A stretch of DNA of 64,000 nt, taken from NCBI RefSeq assembly GCF_001435315.1, contig NZ_AZGK01000003.1:212451-276450 (forward strand), in the 5' to 3' direction. The translations under genes were made by a program, and so were the position numbers. This document shows, piece after piece, positions 1 through 9,330 of the stretch (the first letter of the stretch is position 1; each line of letters opens with the position of its first letter). The notes beneath the pieces are model-generated. The model was not told where the DNA came from and made no database searches. It saw nothing but the letters and a program-made list of their open reading frames with translations. This stretch comes from Lentilactobacillus parabuchneri DSM 5707 = NBRC 107865 (GTDB lineage: Bacteria > Bacillota > Bacilli > Lactobacillales > Lactobacillaceae).

Positions 1-50
1 AGCAGAAAGCAAAATGAAAAGAAATTTTCTGCACATATTTTCAATAGTTA

Positions 51-69
51 CTGATTTTCAGAAAATCAG
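51..69. repeat. short inverted repeat, possible terminator end of the upstream gene
   Basis: Eight-base arms ctgatttt and aaaatcag flank the loop cag. A T-rich stretch follows on the plus strand. It could be the terminator of the gene just outside the window, but the stem is AT-rich and weak. Confidence 0.3.
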
Positions 70-79
70 TTTCGTTCTA

Positions 80-88
80 TGGTAAAAT
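80..88 (+). promoter_or_regulatory. extended -10 promoter for gatCAB
   Basis: The sequence TGGTAAAAT is a TGn-extended -10 element with TAAAAT at 83-88, about 48 bases before the gatC start. No good -35 hexamer lies at the usual spacing, which is common for extended -10 promoters. Confidence 0.4.
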
Positions 89-135
89 TATTGTTGTTAT
101 AAAATTTTGTATTTTCAGAAGAGAGAGGGATTTCA

Positions 136-447
136 ATGACTGAAAAGATCTCCGAAGATCAAGTAAAACACGTCGCTGAACTAGCTAAATTGAAAATTAC
201 CGATGACCAACTTCCTTATTTCACGAATCAATTGGATCAAATTATCGGATTATTTGAGACTTTAAGTGAAGTTGATACCAAAGGCGTAACGCCCACGAGT
301 AGTGTGACTGATCAAATCAACGTCATGCGTGAAGATATCGCTGACAATTGGAATCAACGCCAAGCTTTATTGGATAACGCCCCCGATACGGCTGACGGCT
401 ATATCCGAGTTCCAACCATTATTGATGAAAGCGGGGATAACGAATAA
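136..447 (+). CDS. gatC: Asp-tRNA(Asn)/Glu-tRNA(Gln) amidotransferase subunit C
   Basis: This is the small stabilising subunit of the GatCAB complex, which converts misacylated Glu-tRNA(Gln) and Asp-tRNA(Asn) to Gln-tRNA(Gln) and Asn-tRNA(Asn) in the cytoplasm. The 103-residue length is normal for the family. The N-terminal segment [16 protein letters not shown] and the later IRVPTII segment are typical GatC sequences. The ATG is preceded by a purine-rich GAGAGGGA ribosome site. The stop codon overlaps the gatA start by one base (TAATG), so the two are translationally coupled. The gatC-gatA-gatB order is the usual one in Lactobacillales. Confidence 0.95.
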   Translation: MTEKISEDQVKHVAELAKLKITDDQLPYFTNQLDQIIGLFETLSEVDTKGVTPTSSVTDQINVMREDIADNWNQRQALLDNAPDTADGYIRVPTIIDESGDNE

Positions 448-1910
448 TGAATTATTTTGACCAATCATTAAGTAGTATTCACGAACAACTCGTCAACAAA
501 GAAATTTCTGCCAAAGATTTAACCCAACAGACTTTGGATAATATTAAAAGTGTTGATGGTGATATCAACGCTTTTATTACGGTTGACGAAGATGGTGCTT
601 TGAAAAAGGCCCAAGCCGTTGATGAAAAAGGAATTGACGCCGAAAACTTGTTATCAGGGATGCCAATTGCCATCAAGGACAACATGGTTACCAAAGGGCT
701 CAAAACAACGGCCGCATCCAAGATTCTTGAAAACTTTAAGCCAATTTATGATGCAACTGCCGTTGAAAAATTGAACGACCTTGGCACGATCACCGTTGGT
801 AAAACCAATATGGATGAATTTGCCATGGGTGGTTCAACTGAAAATTCTGCCTTCAAAATTACCCATAACCCTTGGGATACCACTAAAGTTCCTGGTGGTT
901 CATCAGGTGGGTCTGCTGCCGCTGTTGCTGCAGGTGAAGTGATTGCTGCTTTGGGTTCGGATACGGGTGGCTCAATTCGTCAGCCAGCCTCATTTAACGG
1001 GGTTGTTGGGATGAAACCAACCTATGGCCGTGTTTCCCGTTGGGGCTTAATTGCCTTTGGGTCAAGCCTGGATCAAATCGGCCCGATTACTCGAAACGTT
1101 TCTGATAACGCCACAATTATGAATGCGATTGCCGGACATGACAGTCATGACCTGACATCGTCTACGAAGGAAGTTCCTGATTTTACCAGCACCTTGACTA
1201 AGGGTGTTAAAGGAATGAAGATTGGAATTCCAACTGAGTTTATGGCTCAGGGACTTGATGACGATATTAAGCAAACCGTTTTGAAAACGGCTGAAACCTT
1301 CAAAAAACTAGGGGCAACAGTCGAAGACGTTTCCTTGCCACATACCAAATATGGTGTGGCCGCTTATTACATCATTTCGTCTTCGGAAGCTTCTTCAAAC
1401 TTACAGCGATTTGATGGCATTCGTTATGGCCGTCGTGCCAAGGACGTTAAGGACCTTGAAGACTTGTACGTTAAGTCGCGTTCTGAAGGATTTGGTGATG
1501 AAGTCAAGCGTCGAATCATGCTTGGGACGTTCTCACTTTCCGCTGGATTTTACGATGCCTACTTTAAGAAGGCTGCTCAAGTCCGGACGCTGATGATTAA
1601 TGATTTTACCAACGTCTTTAAGGACTTTGACTTAATCTTGGCGCCAACCGCACCAACACCAGCTTATGGAATTGGTGAAGACGTGTCGGATCCAATGACC
1701 ATGTACATGAACGATGTATTAACACTACCAGTTAATTTAGCAGGGCTTCCAGGAATGTCGATTCCTGCCGGCTTCTCGAATGGGTTACCAGTTGGCGTTC
1801 AGCTGATTGGCCGACCTTTTGATGAATTGACCGTTTATCAAGCAGGAAATGCTTTTGAACAAGAAACTGATTTTGGCAAGCAAACACCAAAGATGGGAGG
1901 AAACAACTAA
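447..1910 (+). CDS. gatA: Asp-tRNA(Asn)/Glu-tRNA(Gln) amidotransferase subunit A
   Basis: This is the glutaminase/amidase subunit that releases ammonia from glutamine and channels it to GatB. The 487-residue protein carries the full amidase signature. The Ser-cisSer-Lys triad can be placed at Lys77 (AIKDN), Ser152 (PGGSSGGS) and Ser176 ([10 protein letters not shown]). The later [10 protein letters not shown] and LPAGLPGMS-like segments are also family-typical. It overlaps gatC and gatB by one base each through TAATG junctions. No unusual feature was seen. Confidence 0.97.
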   Translation: MNYFDQSLSSIHEQLVNKEISAKDLTQQTLDNIKSVDGDINAFITVDEDGALKKAQAVDEKGIDAENLLSGMPIAIKDNMVTKGLKTTAASKILENFKPIYDATAVEKLNDLGTITVGKTNMDEFAMGGSTENSAFKITHNPWDTTKVPGGSSGGSAAAVAAGEVIAALGSDTGGSIRQPASFNGVVGMKPTYGRVSRWGLIAFGSSLDQIGPITRNVSDNATIMNAIAGHDSHDLTSSTKEVPDFTSTLTKGVKGMKIGIPTEFMAQGLDDDIKQTVLKTAETFKKLGATVEDVSLPHTKYGVAAYYIISSSEASSNLQRFDGIRYGRRAKDVKDLEDLYVKSRSEGFGDEVKRRIMLGTFSLSAGFYDAYFKKAAQVRTLMINDFTNVFKDFDLILAPTAPTPAYGIGEDVSDPMTMYMNDVLTLPVNLAGLPGMSIPAGFSNGLPVGVQLIGRPFDELTVYQAGNAFEQETDFGKQTPKMGGNN

Positions 1911-3331
1911 TGAATTTTGAAACGACTATCGGACTTGAAGTCCACGTTGAATTGAAGACAAACTCGAAAATCTTTAGTCCTTCTCCCGTAGAGTTTGGTG
2001 ACCAGCCGAATGCCAACACCAACGTCATTGATTGGGGCTATCCTGGTGTCTTACCATCAACCAACAAGGGTGTTGTTCACGATGGAATTATGGCCGGATT
2101 GGCACTTCACGCACAAATCGAGCGCCATCCTCATTTTGATCGTAAGAACTACTTCTATCCTGATAACCCCAAGGCTTACCAGATTACCCAATCAGAAACG
2201 CCAATCGCGCATGACGGCTGGGTTGAAATCGACGTTGACGGCAAGAAAAAGAAAATTGGAATTGCCGAAATGCATATTGAAGAAGATGCTGGTAAGAATT
2301 CCCATGCTTCCGAGTATTCATATGTCGACTTGAACCGTCAGGGAACGCCTTTAATTGAAATCGTGTCTAAGCCGGACATCGCTTCTCCGGACGAAGCCTA
2401 CGCTTATTTGGAACAACTCCGTCAGGTAATTCAGTTTACCGGTGTTTCAGACGTTAAGATGGAAGAAGGTTCCATGCGGGTTGATGTGAACATTTCAGTT
2501 CGCCCAGTTGGCCAAAAGGAATTTGGAACCAAGACTGAGTTAAAGAACTTGAACTCATTCAACTACGTGAAGAAGGGGCTGGCCTTCGAAGAGCAACGTC
2601 ATCAGCGCGTTTTGATGTCTGGCGGTAAAATTGCTCAAGAGACCCGTCGTTTTGATGAAACAACTGGCCAGACCGTTTTGATGCGGACGAAGGAAGGCTC
2701 TGATGATTACCGTTACTTCCCAGAACCCGACTTACCGGTTCTTGATATTTCACAAGACTGGATTGACGAAATTCAAAAAGAATTACCAGAACCACCTGCA
2801 AAGCGTCGTGAACGTTACGTTAATGAACTTGGGATTACTGATTATGACGCAATGGTGATTACGCAGACCAAGGAAATGTCTGATTTCTTTGATAAGATGA
2901 TTGCTGCCGGTGCCGATGCAAAATTAGCTGCCAACTATCTCCAAGGTGATGTCAATGCCTACATGAACGACAACCAAGTTGAACTTCAAAACACCAAGAT
3001 CACACCGGAACATTTGGCAACGATGATCAAGTTAATTACGGATGGCACCATTTCATCCAAAATGGCTAAAAAGGTGTTCAAAGCTATCACTAATGGTGAA
3101 GAACCTCAAAAATTTGTTGAAGAAAAGGGCATGGTTCAGTTATCTGATCCAGCCAAGCTCCAACCAATCGTGGACGAAGTGGTTGCTGCCAACCCACAAT
3201 CCGTTGAGGATTTCCACAATGGTAAGGATCGGGCAATTGGCTTCCTAGTTGGTCAAATCATGAAGCAGACCCACGGAAAAGCCAACCCACAAGTGATTAA
3301 CAAGATGTTAAAAGAATCGATGAGTAAATAG
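1910..3331 (+). CDS. gatB: Asp-tRNA(Asn)/Glu-tRNA(Gln) amidotransferase subunit B
   Basis: This subunit activates the mis-attached Glu or Asp with ATP and transfers ammonia to it on the tRNA. The 473-residue length is typical. The [13 protein letters not shown] opening, the [17 protein letters not shown] block and the [14 protein letters not shown] block are diagnostic of GatB. The C-terminal 150 residues form the helical YqeY-like tRNA-binding tail, ending in the usual [17 protein letters not shown] segment. It is the last subunit gene of the operon and is followed after nine bases by the lipid kinase gene. Confidence 0.97.
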   Translation: MNFETTIGLEVHVELKTNSKIFSPSPVEFGDQPNANTNVIDWGYPGVLPSTNKGVVHDGIMAGLALHAQIERHPHFDRKNYFYPDNPKAYQITQSETPIAHDGWVEIDVDGKKKKIGIAEMHIEEDAGKNSHASEYSYVDLNRQGTPLIEIVSKPDIASPDEAYAYLEQLRQVIQFTGVSDVKMEEGSMRVDVNISVRPVGQKEFGTKTELKNLNSFNYVKKGLAFEEQRHQRVLMSGGKIAQETRRFDETTGQTVLMRTKEGSDDYRYFPEPDLPVLDISQDWIDEIQKELPEPPAKRRERYVNELGITDYDAMVITQTKEMSDFFDKMIAAGADAKLAANYLQGDVNAYMNDNQVELQNTKITPEHLATMIKLITDGTISSKMAKKVFKAITNGEEPQKFVEEKGMVQLSDPAKLQPIVDEVVAANPQSVEDFHNGKDRAIGFLVGQIMKQTHGKANPQVINKMLKESMSK

Positions 3332-3340
3332 AAAGTCAGG

Positions 3341-4345
3341 ATGGATATGCAAAAACGGGCCAGAGTTATTTATAATCCCACCTCAGGAAGGGAACTTCTC
3401 AAACAAAAAATGGTGGACATCTTAAATATTTTTGAGCAGGCCGGCTATGAGACAAGTGCCTACGCAACCACTCCAGCCAAGGACTCCGCTAAGAATGAAG
3501 CGCGGCGTGCAGCTGAGGCTGGCTTTGAACTAGTCGTTGCTGCAGGCGGTGATGGCACGATTAACGAGGTTGTCAATGGCATTGCGCCGCTGAAAAAGCG
3601 GCCTAAGATGGCCATTATTCCTGCTGGGACAACCAATGACTATGCGCGTGCCCTGCATATTCCCCGAGAAGATCCAGTGGATGCTGCCAAGGTTGTTCTT
3701 AAGAAGCAAACCATCCGAATGGATATTGGTAAAGCTGGTGACAATTACTTTATTAATATCGCGGCTGGTGGCTTACTGACAGAATTAACCTACGATGTTC
3801 CGTCTGATTTGAAAACTTTCTTCGGTTATCTCGCTTATTTAGTGAAGGGTGCGGAATTGTTGCCCCGAATTAAACCCATTGAAATGGATTTGAAGTACGA
3901 TAACGAAGAATTCAAAGGCAAAGCGTCGATGTTTTTCCTCGCTTTGACTAATTCAGTTGGTGGGTTTGAACAAATCGTACCCGATGCATCGTTGGATGAT
4001 GGCAAGTTTACACTGATTATTGTTAAAACCAGTAATTTGGTGGAAATTCTGCACTTGGCGTCAAAAGTCCTTAATGGTGGTCGTCATGTGGATGATCCCC
4101 GGATAATTTATAAAAAGGTGCGCAAAGTGACCGCCAAGCCCGTCCATGATCGGATGTTGATCAACTTGGATGGTGAATATGGTGGTGACGCACCGATGAC
4201 GTTCGTTGATTTGAAGCAACACATTGAGTTTTTTGCCAATACTGACGAAATTCCGGACAAAGCCTATTCCGATGAAACGACCGAAATGAGACAAGTCGAA
4301 AAGAATTTCGTCAAAGGCGTTGACAAACTGCCTGATAAAGAATAG
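3341..4345 (+). CDS. dagK: diacylglycerol kinase (DagK/DgkB family)
   Basis: This is a soluble lipid kinase of the DAGK catalytic family. It re-phosphorylates diacylglycerol released during lipoteichoic acid synthesis so that it re-enters phospholipid synthesis. The N-terminal ARVIYNPTSG segment, the GGDGTINEVVNGI nucleotide loop and PAGTTNDYARAL are the three family motifs. Its 334 residues are slightly longer than B. subtilis DgkB because of a charged C-terminal tail. The start could be the first ATG (3341) or the ATG two codons later (3347). It lies nine bases behind gatB and ends at a terminator, which fits a gatCAB-dagK operon. The LTA synthesis genes near 58-64 kb would supply its substrate. 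Confidence 0.9.
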   Translation: MDMQKRARVIYNPTSGRELLKQKMVDILNIFEQAGYETSAYATTPAKDSAKNEARRAAEAGFELVVAAGGDGTINEVVNGIAPLKKRPKMAIIPAGTTNDYARALHIPREDPVDAAKVVLKKQTIRMDIGKAGDNYFINIAAGGLLTELTYDVPSDLKTFFGYLAYLVKGAELLPRIKPIEMDLKYDNEEFKGKASMFFLALTNSVGGFEQIVPDASLDDGKFTLIIVKTSNLVEILHLASKVLNGGRHVDDPRIIYKKVRKVTAKPVHDRMLINLDGEYGGDAPMTFVDLKQHIEFFANTDEIPDKAYSDETTEMRQVEKNFVKGVDKLPDKE

Positions 4346-4355
4346 TTTTATATGA

Positions 4356-4364
4356 TGTTATAAT
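4356..4364 (+). promoter_or_regulatory. extended -10 promoter for rlmD
   Basis: TGTTATAAT gives a perfect TATAAT at 4359-4364 with a TGn extension, 59 bases before the rlmD ATG. The last bases of the hexamer are also the first bases of the dagK terminator stem, so the two signals are interlocked. Confidence 0.5.
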
Positions 4365-4395
4365 TGCGTTACGAACTTTTCGTTTCGCAATTTTT
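4362..4395 (+). terminator. terminator after dagK
   Basis: The arms aattgcg and cgcaatt (4362-4368 and 4386-4392) enclose an inner stem acgaa/ttcgt (4371-4375 and 4379-4383), with a small TT/TT internal loop between them. A short T run follows. It starts 17 bases after the dagK stop. Confidence 0.6.
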
Positions 4396-4422
4396 GTTTC
4401 TATGATTAATAAAGGTGAATAA

Positions 4423-5796
4423 ATGAAAAAACAAGTACCAGTGTTGAAAAATCAAAATTATGACGTCGATATTAGTGACCTGACCTATCAGGGAATGGGT
4501 GTTGCTAAGATCGATGATTTCCCCATTTTTATCGAAAACGCGTTACCAACTGAAAATGTCACAATGAAAGTGATCAAAGTTAAGAAGAACTTTGCCTTTG
4601 GTAAGGTCGTTCGCATCAATAAGAAGAGCGCTGACCGCGTTGAACTTGTGGATAAGGCCTATACGCAAACTGGGATTGCGCCGCTGCAGCATTTGAAGTA
4701 TGATGCCCAGCTTAAATTTAAGCAACATCTAATCGAAGTCGATTTTGACAAGCTCAAATTAAACGTCGAAGTTAACCCGACAATCGGCATGGATGATCCT
4801 ACCCATTATCGAAACAAGGCCCAGATTCCGGTTAGAATGGTCAATGGCCAATTGCAAACCGGCTTTTATCGCAAACATTCCCACGACCTTGTGCCAATTG
4901 AGGACTTCTATATTCAGGATCCTGAAATTGACAAGGCTGTTGTCGTTGTCCGCGATCTGTTGAGAAAATTTCGGGTTCAGCCCTACGATGAGGAACACAA
5001 TAAGGGCGTTATTCGAAACATCATGGTGCGAAGAGGGCATTATTCCCACGAGATGATGATCGTCTTGATTACCCGGACTGAAAAACTCCCAAGTAGTGGC
5101 GAAATTGTTGCCGAAATCACCAAAATGTTACCAGAGGTTAAGAGTATTGTTCAAAATGTGAACCCACAAAGGACCAATGCCTTGATGGGTAAAGAAAATA
5201 AGGTTTTGGCAGGGCAAAGCACGATTGAAGATACTTTGCTGGGATTGAAATTCGACATCTCTGCCAGCTCGTTTTATCAGGTGAACCCTGTTCAAACTGA
5301 GAAGCTTTATGAATTGGCCACCAAGAAGGCCGATTTGTCGGCTGACGATACTGTGATCGATGCGTACTGTGGGATTGGGACGATTTCACTTTCCATGGCC
5401 AAAGTTGCCAAGATGGTCTACGGGGTGGAAATCTTGCCGGAAGCGGTTGAAGATGCCAAAAAGAATGCCAAGATTAACGGGCTGACGAACGTGATGTTTG
5501 TCAGCGGCAAGGCCGAGGATCAGATGGCTAAATGGCAGGAAGATGGGCTTAAACCCGACGTCATTACGGTTGACCCGCCTCGCAAAGGACTGGAAGGCAG
5601 TTTAATTGAGAGTGTCGTTAAGATGCAGCCTAAGCGAGTGGTCTACGTCTCGTGTAATCCAGCCACGTTGGCCCGTGATGTCAAATTATTTACTGAGCAA
5701 GGCTATCATGTTAACCAACCAATTCAACCTGTTGATCAATTTCCACAAACGGTTCACGTTGAATCAGTAACTGTTTTGGAACGTCAACCTTCATAA
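4423..5796 (+). CDS. rlmD: 23S rRNA (uracil-5-)-methyltransferase, RumA/RlmD (RlmCD) type
   Basis: This is an S-adenosylmethionine-dependent enzyme that makes 5-methyluridine in 23S rRNA. Residues 1-60 form a TRAM RNA-binding domain. The SAM site DAYCGIGTISLSMA is near residue 310, DPPRKGLEG is near 385, and the catalytic cysteine is in YVSCNPATLARD near 410. The 457-residue length is typical. In E. coli RumA, cysteines near residues 80-90 bind an iron-sulfur cluster. Here that segment reads AYTQTGIAPLQHL with no cysteine, so the cluster is probably absent. It has its own promoter and terminator, so it is likely monocistronic. In Gram-positives one such enzyme may modify both target uridines; that is inferred from the family. 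Confidence 0.9.
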   Translation: MKKQVPVLKNQNYDVDISDLTYQGMGVAKIDDFPIFIENALPTENVTMKVIKVKKNFAFGKVVRINKKSADRVELVDKAYTQTGIAPLQHLKYDAQLKFKQHLIEVDFDKLKLNVEVNPTIGMDDPTHYRNKAQIPVRMVNGQLQTGFYRKHSHDLVPIEDFYIQDPEIDKAVVVVRDLLRKFRVQPYDEEHNKGVIRNIMVRRGHYSHEMMIVLITRTEKLPSSGEIVAEITKMLPEVKSIVQNVNPQRTNALMGKENKVLAGQSTIEDTLLGLKFDISASSFYQVNPVQTEKLYELATKKADLSADDTVIDAYCGIGTISLSMAKVAKMVYGVEILPEAVEDAKKNAKINGLTNVMFVSGKAEDQMAKWQEDGLKPDVITVDPPRKGLEGSLIESVVKMQPKRVVYVSCNPATLARDVKLFTEQGYHVNQPIQPVDQFPQTVHVESVTVLERQPS

Positions 5797-5814
5797 TTAA
5801 AGAGGTTCTTTAAA

Positions 5815-5845
5815 ACGTCAAAACAGCCTGTTTTGGCGTTTTTTT
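5815..5845 (+). terminator. terminator after rlmD
   Basis: The eleven-base arms acgtcaaaaca (5815-5825) and tgttttggcgt (5829-5839) pair with one G-T, enclose a three-base loop and run into six T residues. Confidence 0.85.
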
Positions 5846-5925
5846 GTGGGCAAAATGTAAAAAAGTCACATTTTTTGTGAAAAAAGCTGTGAAGGCTGGT
5901 ATCAAGCCAATACTGGAGGTGACTA

Positions 5926-6036
5926 ATGGCATTTTGTAAAACTAATCTATTAGTTGCGTCTATCCTTATAACGGCAACCATAAAAGCGGATTCATTTCCC
6001 GCATGGCGGAATTTTTCCGACTTGCCAATCATTTGA
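5926..6036 (+). CDS. possible small peptide gene (36 codons), unknown function
   Basis: An ATG at 5926 sits just behind a strong Shine-Dalgarno sequence, GGAGGTGA (5915-5922). The frame stays open for 36 codons to a TGA. The predicted peptide begins MAFCKTNLLVASILITATI, a basic then hydrophobic start, and continues with a polar tail rich in aromatic residues (FPAWRNFSDL). It could be a small membrane or secreted peptide, a leader peptide for the transporter downstream, or chance. No family is recognised. It lies in the 360-base gap between the rlmD terminator and the glycine betaine transporter. Confidence 0.35.
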   Translation: MAFCKTNLLVASILITATIKADSFPAWRNFSDLPII

Positions 6037-6156
6037 ATTCGGTCGGAATATTTGTTAAGGTTTTATATGTCGTTTCAATTACCGAATACACATACGTTTG
6101 TGTTGCCGCCGGTAATTGATTTTTATTTACTCATGAATATTGATAAGGAGGAGCAC

Positions 6157-7356
6157 ATGACAGCTAAACTACAAGTGCAACATCTTACCAAAATTTTCGG
6201 ACGCCGGATTCAACGGGCCGAAGAATTAGTAAAAGAAGGTAAGTCAAAAGCTGAAATCTTAAAATCAGTTGGTGCAACCGTTGGTGTCAATGATGCCAAC
6301 TTTGAGGTCAGTGATGGGGAAATCTTCGTCATCATGGGATTATCCGGAAGCGGGAAATCGACCATGATCCGAATGATCAACCGTTTAATTGAACCAACAT
6401 CGGGAAAAGTCCTGATTGATGGGGAGAATTTAACCGATTTAGATAAAAAAGAATTACTGAACGTTAGACGTAACAAAATGAGTATGGTTTTTCAAAACTT
6501 TGCGCTGTTTCCCAACCGAACGATTATTGAAAACACCGCATACGGCTTGGAAATTAAGGGTGTCGCCAAAGACGAACGCTTAAAAAAAGCCCACGATGCC
6601 TTGGAATTGGTTGGCCTTCACGGGTACGATGACCAATTTCCAACCCAGTTATCAGGTGGGATGCAACAGCGAGTTGGCCTGGCCAGAGCGTTGGCCAACG
6701 ATTCAGAAATTCTTCTGATGGATGAAGCCTTCTCAGCATTGGACCCACTGAATCGAAAAGATATGCAGGATGAATTGTTGGATCTTCAGGAAAATCTCCA
6801 CAAAACGATTGTTTTTATTTCCCATGATCTCAACGAAGCCCTTCGAATTGGTGATCGCATTATGATCATGAAGGATGGTGAGATTGTCCAAACCGGAACG
6901 CCTGAAGAAATTCTGACACAGCCTGCCGATGAATACGTTGAAAAATTCATTGAAGACGTGGACCGCACCAAAGTCTTAACGGCTTCAAATGTCATGATTC
7001 GGCCGACGTTTGTCAACATTGACAAGGACGGTCCCCGGATCGCCATGCGCCGGATGCGTGAGAATGAAATTTCGTCGGTTTACGTGGTTGATAGCAAGCG
7101 TAAATTTGTTGGAGTCGTTGATGCCGCTCACGTGATGGACTTGATTAAAGAAAAGAATCGCGATCTTTCTTCTGTTGTTCAACGCGATGTGCCAACAACT
7201 TCGCCCGACACACCGATTACCGAAATCATGGAAACAATCTCGCAGACACCAATTCCATATGCGGTGGTTGACGGCGAGAACCATTTGCTGGGAATCATCA
7301 TTCGAGGCGCCGTGCTTGGCGCAATTTCAGGAAATGAGGTGACCGAAGATGAATAG
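6157..7356 (+). CDS. opuAA: glycine betaine/proline-type ABC transporter ATP-binding protein with CBS domains
   Basis: This is the ATPase of an osmoprotectant (glycine betaine, carnitine or proline betaine) importer. The family-typical N-terminal insert before the Walker A region is present. Walker A GLSGSGKST is near residues 61-69, the ABC signature LSGGMQQR is near 165 and Walker B ILLMDEAFSALDP is near 185. Residues from about 280 form a tandem CBS module, which in this family senses ionic strength. The frame is open upstream to 6052, but the ATG at 6157 is chosen because AAGGAGG (6145-6151) sits five bases before it. The 399-residue length matches OpuAA/ProV. It overlaps the permease gene by eight bases. 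Confidence 0.93.
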   Translation: MTAKLQVQHLTKIFGRRIQRAEELVKEGKSKAEILKSVGATVGVNDANFEVSDGEIFVIMGLSGSGKSTMIRMINRLIEPTSGKVLIDGENLTDLDKKELLNVRRNKMSMVFQNFALFPNRTIIENTAYGLEIKGVAKDERLKKAHDALELVGLHGYDDQFPTQLSGGMQQRVGLARALANDSEILLMDEAFSALDPLNRKDMQDELLDLQENLHKTIVFISHDLNEALRIGDRIMIMKDGEIVQTGTPEEILTQPADEYVEKFIEDVDRTKVLTASNVMIRPTFVNIDKDGPRIAMRRMRENEISSVYVVDSKRKFVGVVDAAHVMDLIKEKNRDLSSVVQRDVPTTSPDTPITEIMETISQTPIPYAVVDGENHLLGIIIRGAVLGAISGNEVTEDE

Positions 7357-8200
7357 CATTCCACAATTACCCGTATCAAGTTGGATCGATCATTTTGTGA
7401 ACTGGTTGGCTAGTTTCGAAGGCTTCTTCAACGGCGTCACGAATTTTATTGGCGGCATTATTAACGGCTTCCAATGGATCTTTGACGTTTTGCCAATTTG
7501 GTTGTTTATGTTAATTATTGTTGGGGCAACGTATTGGTTGAACCGCAAAACCAAACACTGGACACTTTTGATTTTTGAAGTTATTGGCTTGCTTTATATC
7601 TGGAACCAGGGATTCTGGCGCGACATGACTCAAACGTTAACGTTGGTTCTGACGTCGAGCTTGATTGCCTTAGTGATCGGCGTTCCGCTTGGAATTTGGA
7701 TGGCAAAGTCACGTGTGTTTGAAACAATCAATAAGCCAATTCTTGACTTCATGCAGACCATGCCAGCCTTTGTTTATTTGATCCCCGCCGTTGCGTTCTT
7801 CGGCATTGGAATGGTTCCGGGCGTGATTGCTTCGGTGATTTTTGCAATGCCACCGACGATCCGAATGACTAATTTGGGCATTCGCCAAGTTCCAAATGAT
7901 CTGATTGAAGCAGCTGATTCATACGGCTCGACTGGTTGGCAGAAGTTGTTCAAAGTTCAGCTGCCGCTGGCCAAATCAACTCTGATGGCAGGGGTTAACC
8001 AAAGTATGATGTTGTCACTGTCAATGGTTGTGATCGCGTCAATGATTGGGGCAATGGGACTTGGAAACAAGGTCTACTTTGCAGTTGGTCGAAACGATGC
8101 TGGTGGTGGCTTTGCCGCCGGGCTGGCAATCGTGATTCTAGCGATTATCCTTGATCGGATTACACAGGCAATCAATCGTACCAAGGTCCCTAAGTCTTAG
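7349..8200 (+). CDS. opuAB: glycine betaine/proline-type ABC transporter permease
   Basis: This is the membrane subunit of the osmoprotectant importer, 283 residues long, with about seven hydrophobic segments. The binding-protein-dependent transport signature is visible in the block EAADSYGSTGWQKLFKVQLP near residue 190, the EAA loop that docks on the ATPase. The start is set by GAGGTGA just upstream, inside the end of the ATPase gene. In Lactococcus the permease and binding protein are fused; here they are separate genes, as in Bacillus OpuA. Confidence 0.93.
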   Translation: MNSIPQLPVSSWIDHFVNWLASFEGFFNGVTNFIGGIINGFQWIFDVLPIWLFMLIIVGATYWLNRKTKHWTLLIFEVIGLLYIWNQGFWRDMTQTLTLVLTSSLIALVIGVPLGIWMAKSRVFETINKPILDFMQTMPAFVYLIPAVAFFGIGMVPGVIASVIFAMPPTIRMTNLGIRQVPNDLIEAADSYGSTGWQKLFKVQLPLAKSTLMAGVNQSMMLSLSMVVIASMIGAMGLGNKVYFAVGRNDAGGGFAAGLAIVILAIILDRITQAINRTKVPKS

Positions 8201-8212
8201 AAAGGGGTTACT

Positions 8213-9115
8213 ATGCGAAAAAATCACAATAAATTTTTATTAGCGATTGCGATGTTCTTCTCTGTCATCCTGCTCTCAGGGTGCGGGACGAAACTTGCCG
8301 CTTATAATCCTCATGAAAGTGTTGGTAAACAGATTAACTACACGATCACTGGAATTGAGGCCGGAGCCGGCATTATGTCCAGTACACAAAACGCCATGAA
8401 GGCATACGGATTAAACAACGATAAGTGGCAACTTCAGACCAGTTCAACGGCTGCGATGACCAGTACCCTTGGCAAATCGATCAAGAACCACCAGCCGATC
8501 GTGGTAACCGGCTGGACGCCACATTGGATGTTTACAAAATACAACTTAAAGTTCTTGAAGGACCCTAAGAATGTTTATGGTAAAGCAGAAGACATTCATA
8601 CAATTGTCAGAAAGGGACTCAAGAAAGATAAACCTGAAGCCTATGAAATGTTGAACCGTTTCAACTGGAAGCCTGCTCAAATGGCTGATGTGATGTTGAA
8701 GGTGAACAAGGGAGAAGATCCTCATAAAGCCGCAAATGACTGGATTAAAGCCAATCAAAAGCAGGTTGATACTTGGACAAAGGGAATTAAACACGTTCAT
8801 GGTCAATCGATCAAACTCACCTATGTTGCGTGGGACTCTGAAATTGCCTCAACCAACGTGGTGGCCAATGTCTTGAGGTCACTGGGGTATAAGGTCGACA
8901 TTCAGGCAATGGAAGTTCAACCATTATGGGCTTCGATTGCTACAAACGCTGCAGACGGCATGGTCAGCGCCTGGTTGCCAACAACTCAGGGGTTGTACTA
9001 CAAGGACTATAAAGGCAAATTTGTCGACTTGGGCGCCAATCTTCATGGTGCCAGAGTTGGTCTGGCAGTTCCAACCTATATGAAGAACGTCAATTCAATT
9101 GGCGATTTGAAATAG
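8213..9115 (+). CDS. opuAC: glycine betaine/proline-type ABC transporter substrate-binding lipoprotein
   Basis: This is the extracellular binding protein of the importer. A lipoprotein signal is clear: basic RKNHNK, a hydrophobic core and the lipobox LLSGC, with the lipidated cysteine at about residue 24. The mature part is an OpuAC/ProX-type domain, with VTGWTPHWMF and WLPTTQGLYYKDY blocks that supply aromatic ligand-binding residues. The 300-residue length is normal. The ATG follows GAAAGGGG. It is 12 bases behind the permease and is followed by a terminator, completing a three-gene operon. Confidence 0.92.
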   Translation: MRKNHNKFLLAIAMFFSVILLSGCGTKLAAYNPHESVGKQINYTITGIEAGAGIMSSTQNAMKAYGLNNDKWQLQTSSTAAMTSTLGKSIKNHQPIVVTGWTPHWMFTKYNLKFLKDPKNVYGKAEDIHTIVRKGLKKDKPEAYEMLNRFNWKPAQMADVMLKVNKGEDPHKAANDWIKANQKQVDTWTKGIKHVHGQSIKLTYVAWDSEIASTNVVANVLRSLGYKVDIQAMEVQPLWASIATNAADGMVSAWLPTTQGLYYKDYKGKFVDLGANLHGARVGLAVPTYMKNVNSIGDLK

Positions 9116-9190
9116 CGAATCCGGCGAATCAGCGGAACAACACTGGTTGGTAAAGGATCTTTTAGAAAATTAATAACTTACCAAGTGAAG

Positions 9191-9219
9191 CCATCGAGCA
9201 CCGACTCGATGGTTTTTTT
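9191..9219 (+). terminator. terminator after the glycine betaine importer operon
   Basis: Perfect eight-base arms ccatcgag (9191-9198) and ctcgatgg (9205-9212) are followed by seven T residues. Confidence 0.9.
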
Positions 9220-9273
9220 ATGGCGTCAATAGTTCACTGATTCACATCTAAGAACATAATTTCAACGGCTTTC

Positions 9274-9302
9274 TTTACATTTGTTCGAGAATCCTGTAAA
9301 CT
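9274..9302 (+). promoter_or_regulatory. promoter of the deo operon
   Basis: TTTACA at 9274-9279, a 17-base spacer and TAAACT at 9297-9302 form a sigma-A type promoter about 30 bases before the deoC start. No DeoR operator could be defined with confidence. Confidence 0.6.
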
Positions 9303-9330
9303 GTCCATATAAAGAAATGAAAGGGGTTAC

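Noticed and set aside
6052..6156. N-terminal extension of the osmoprotectant ATPase by 35 codons
   Set aside because: The frame is open, but AAGGAGG lies directly before ATG 6157 and the extension has no similarity to the family start.
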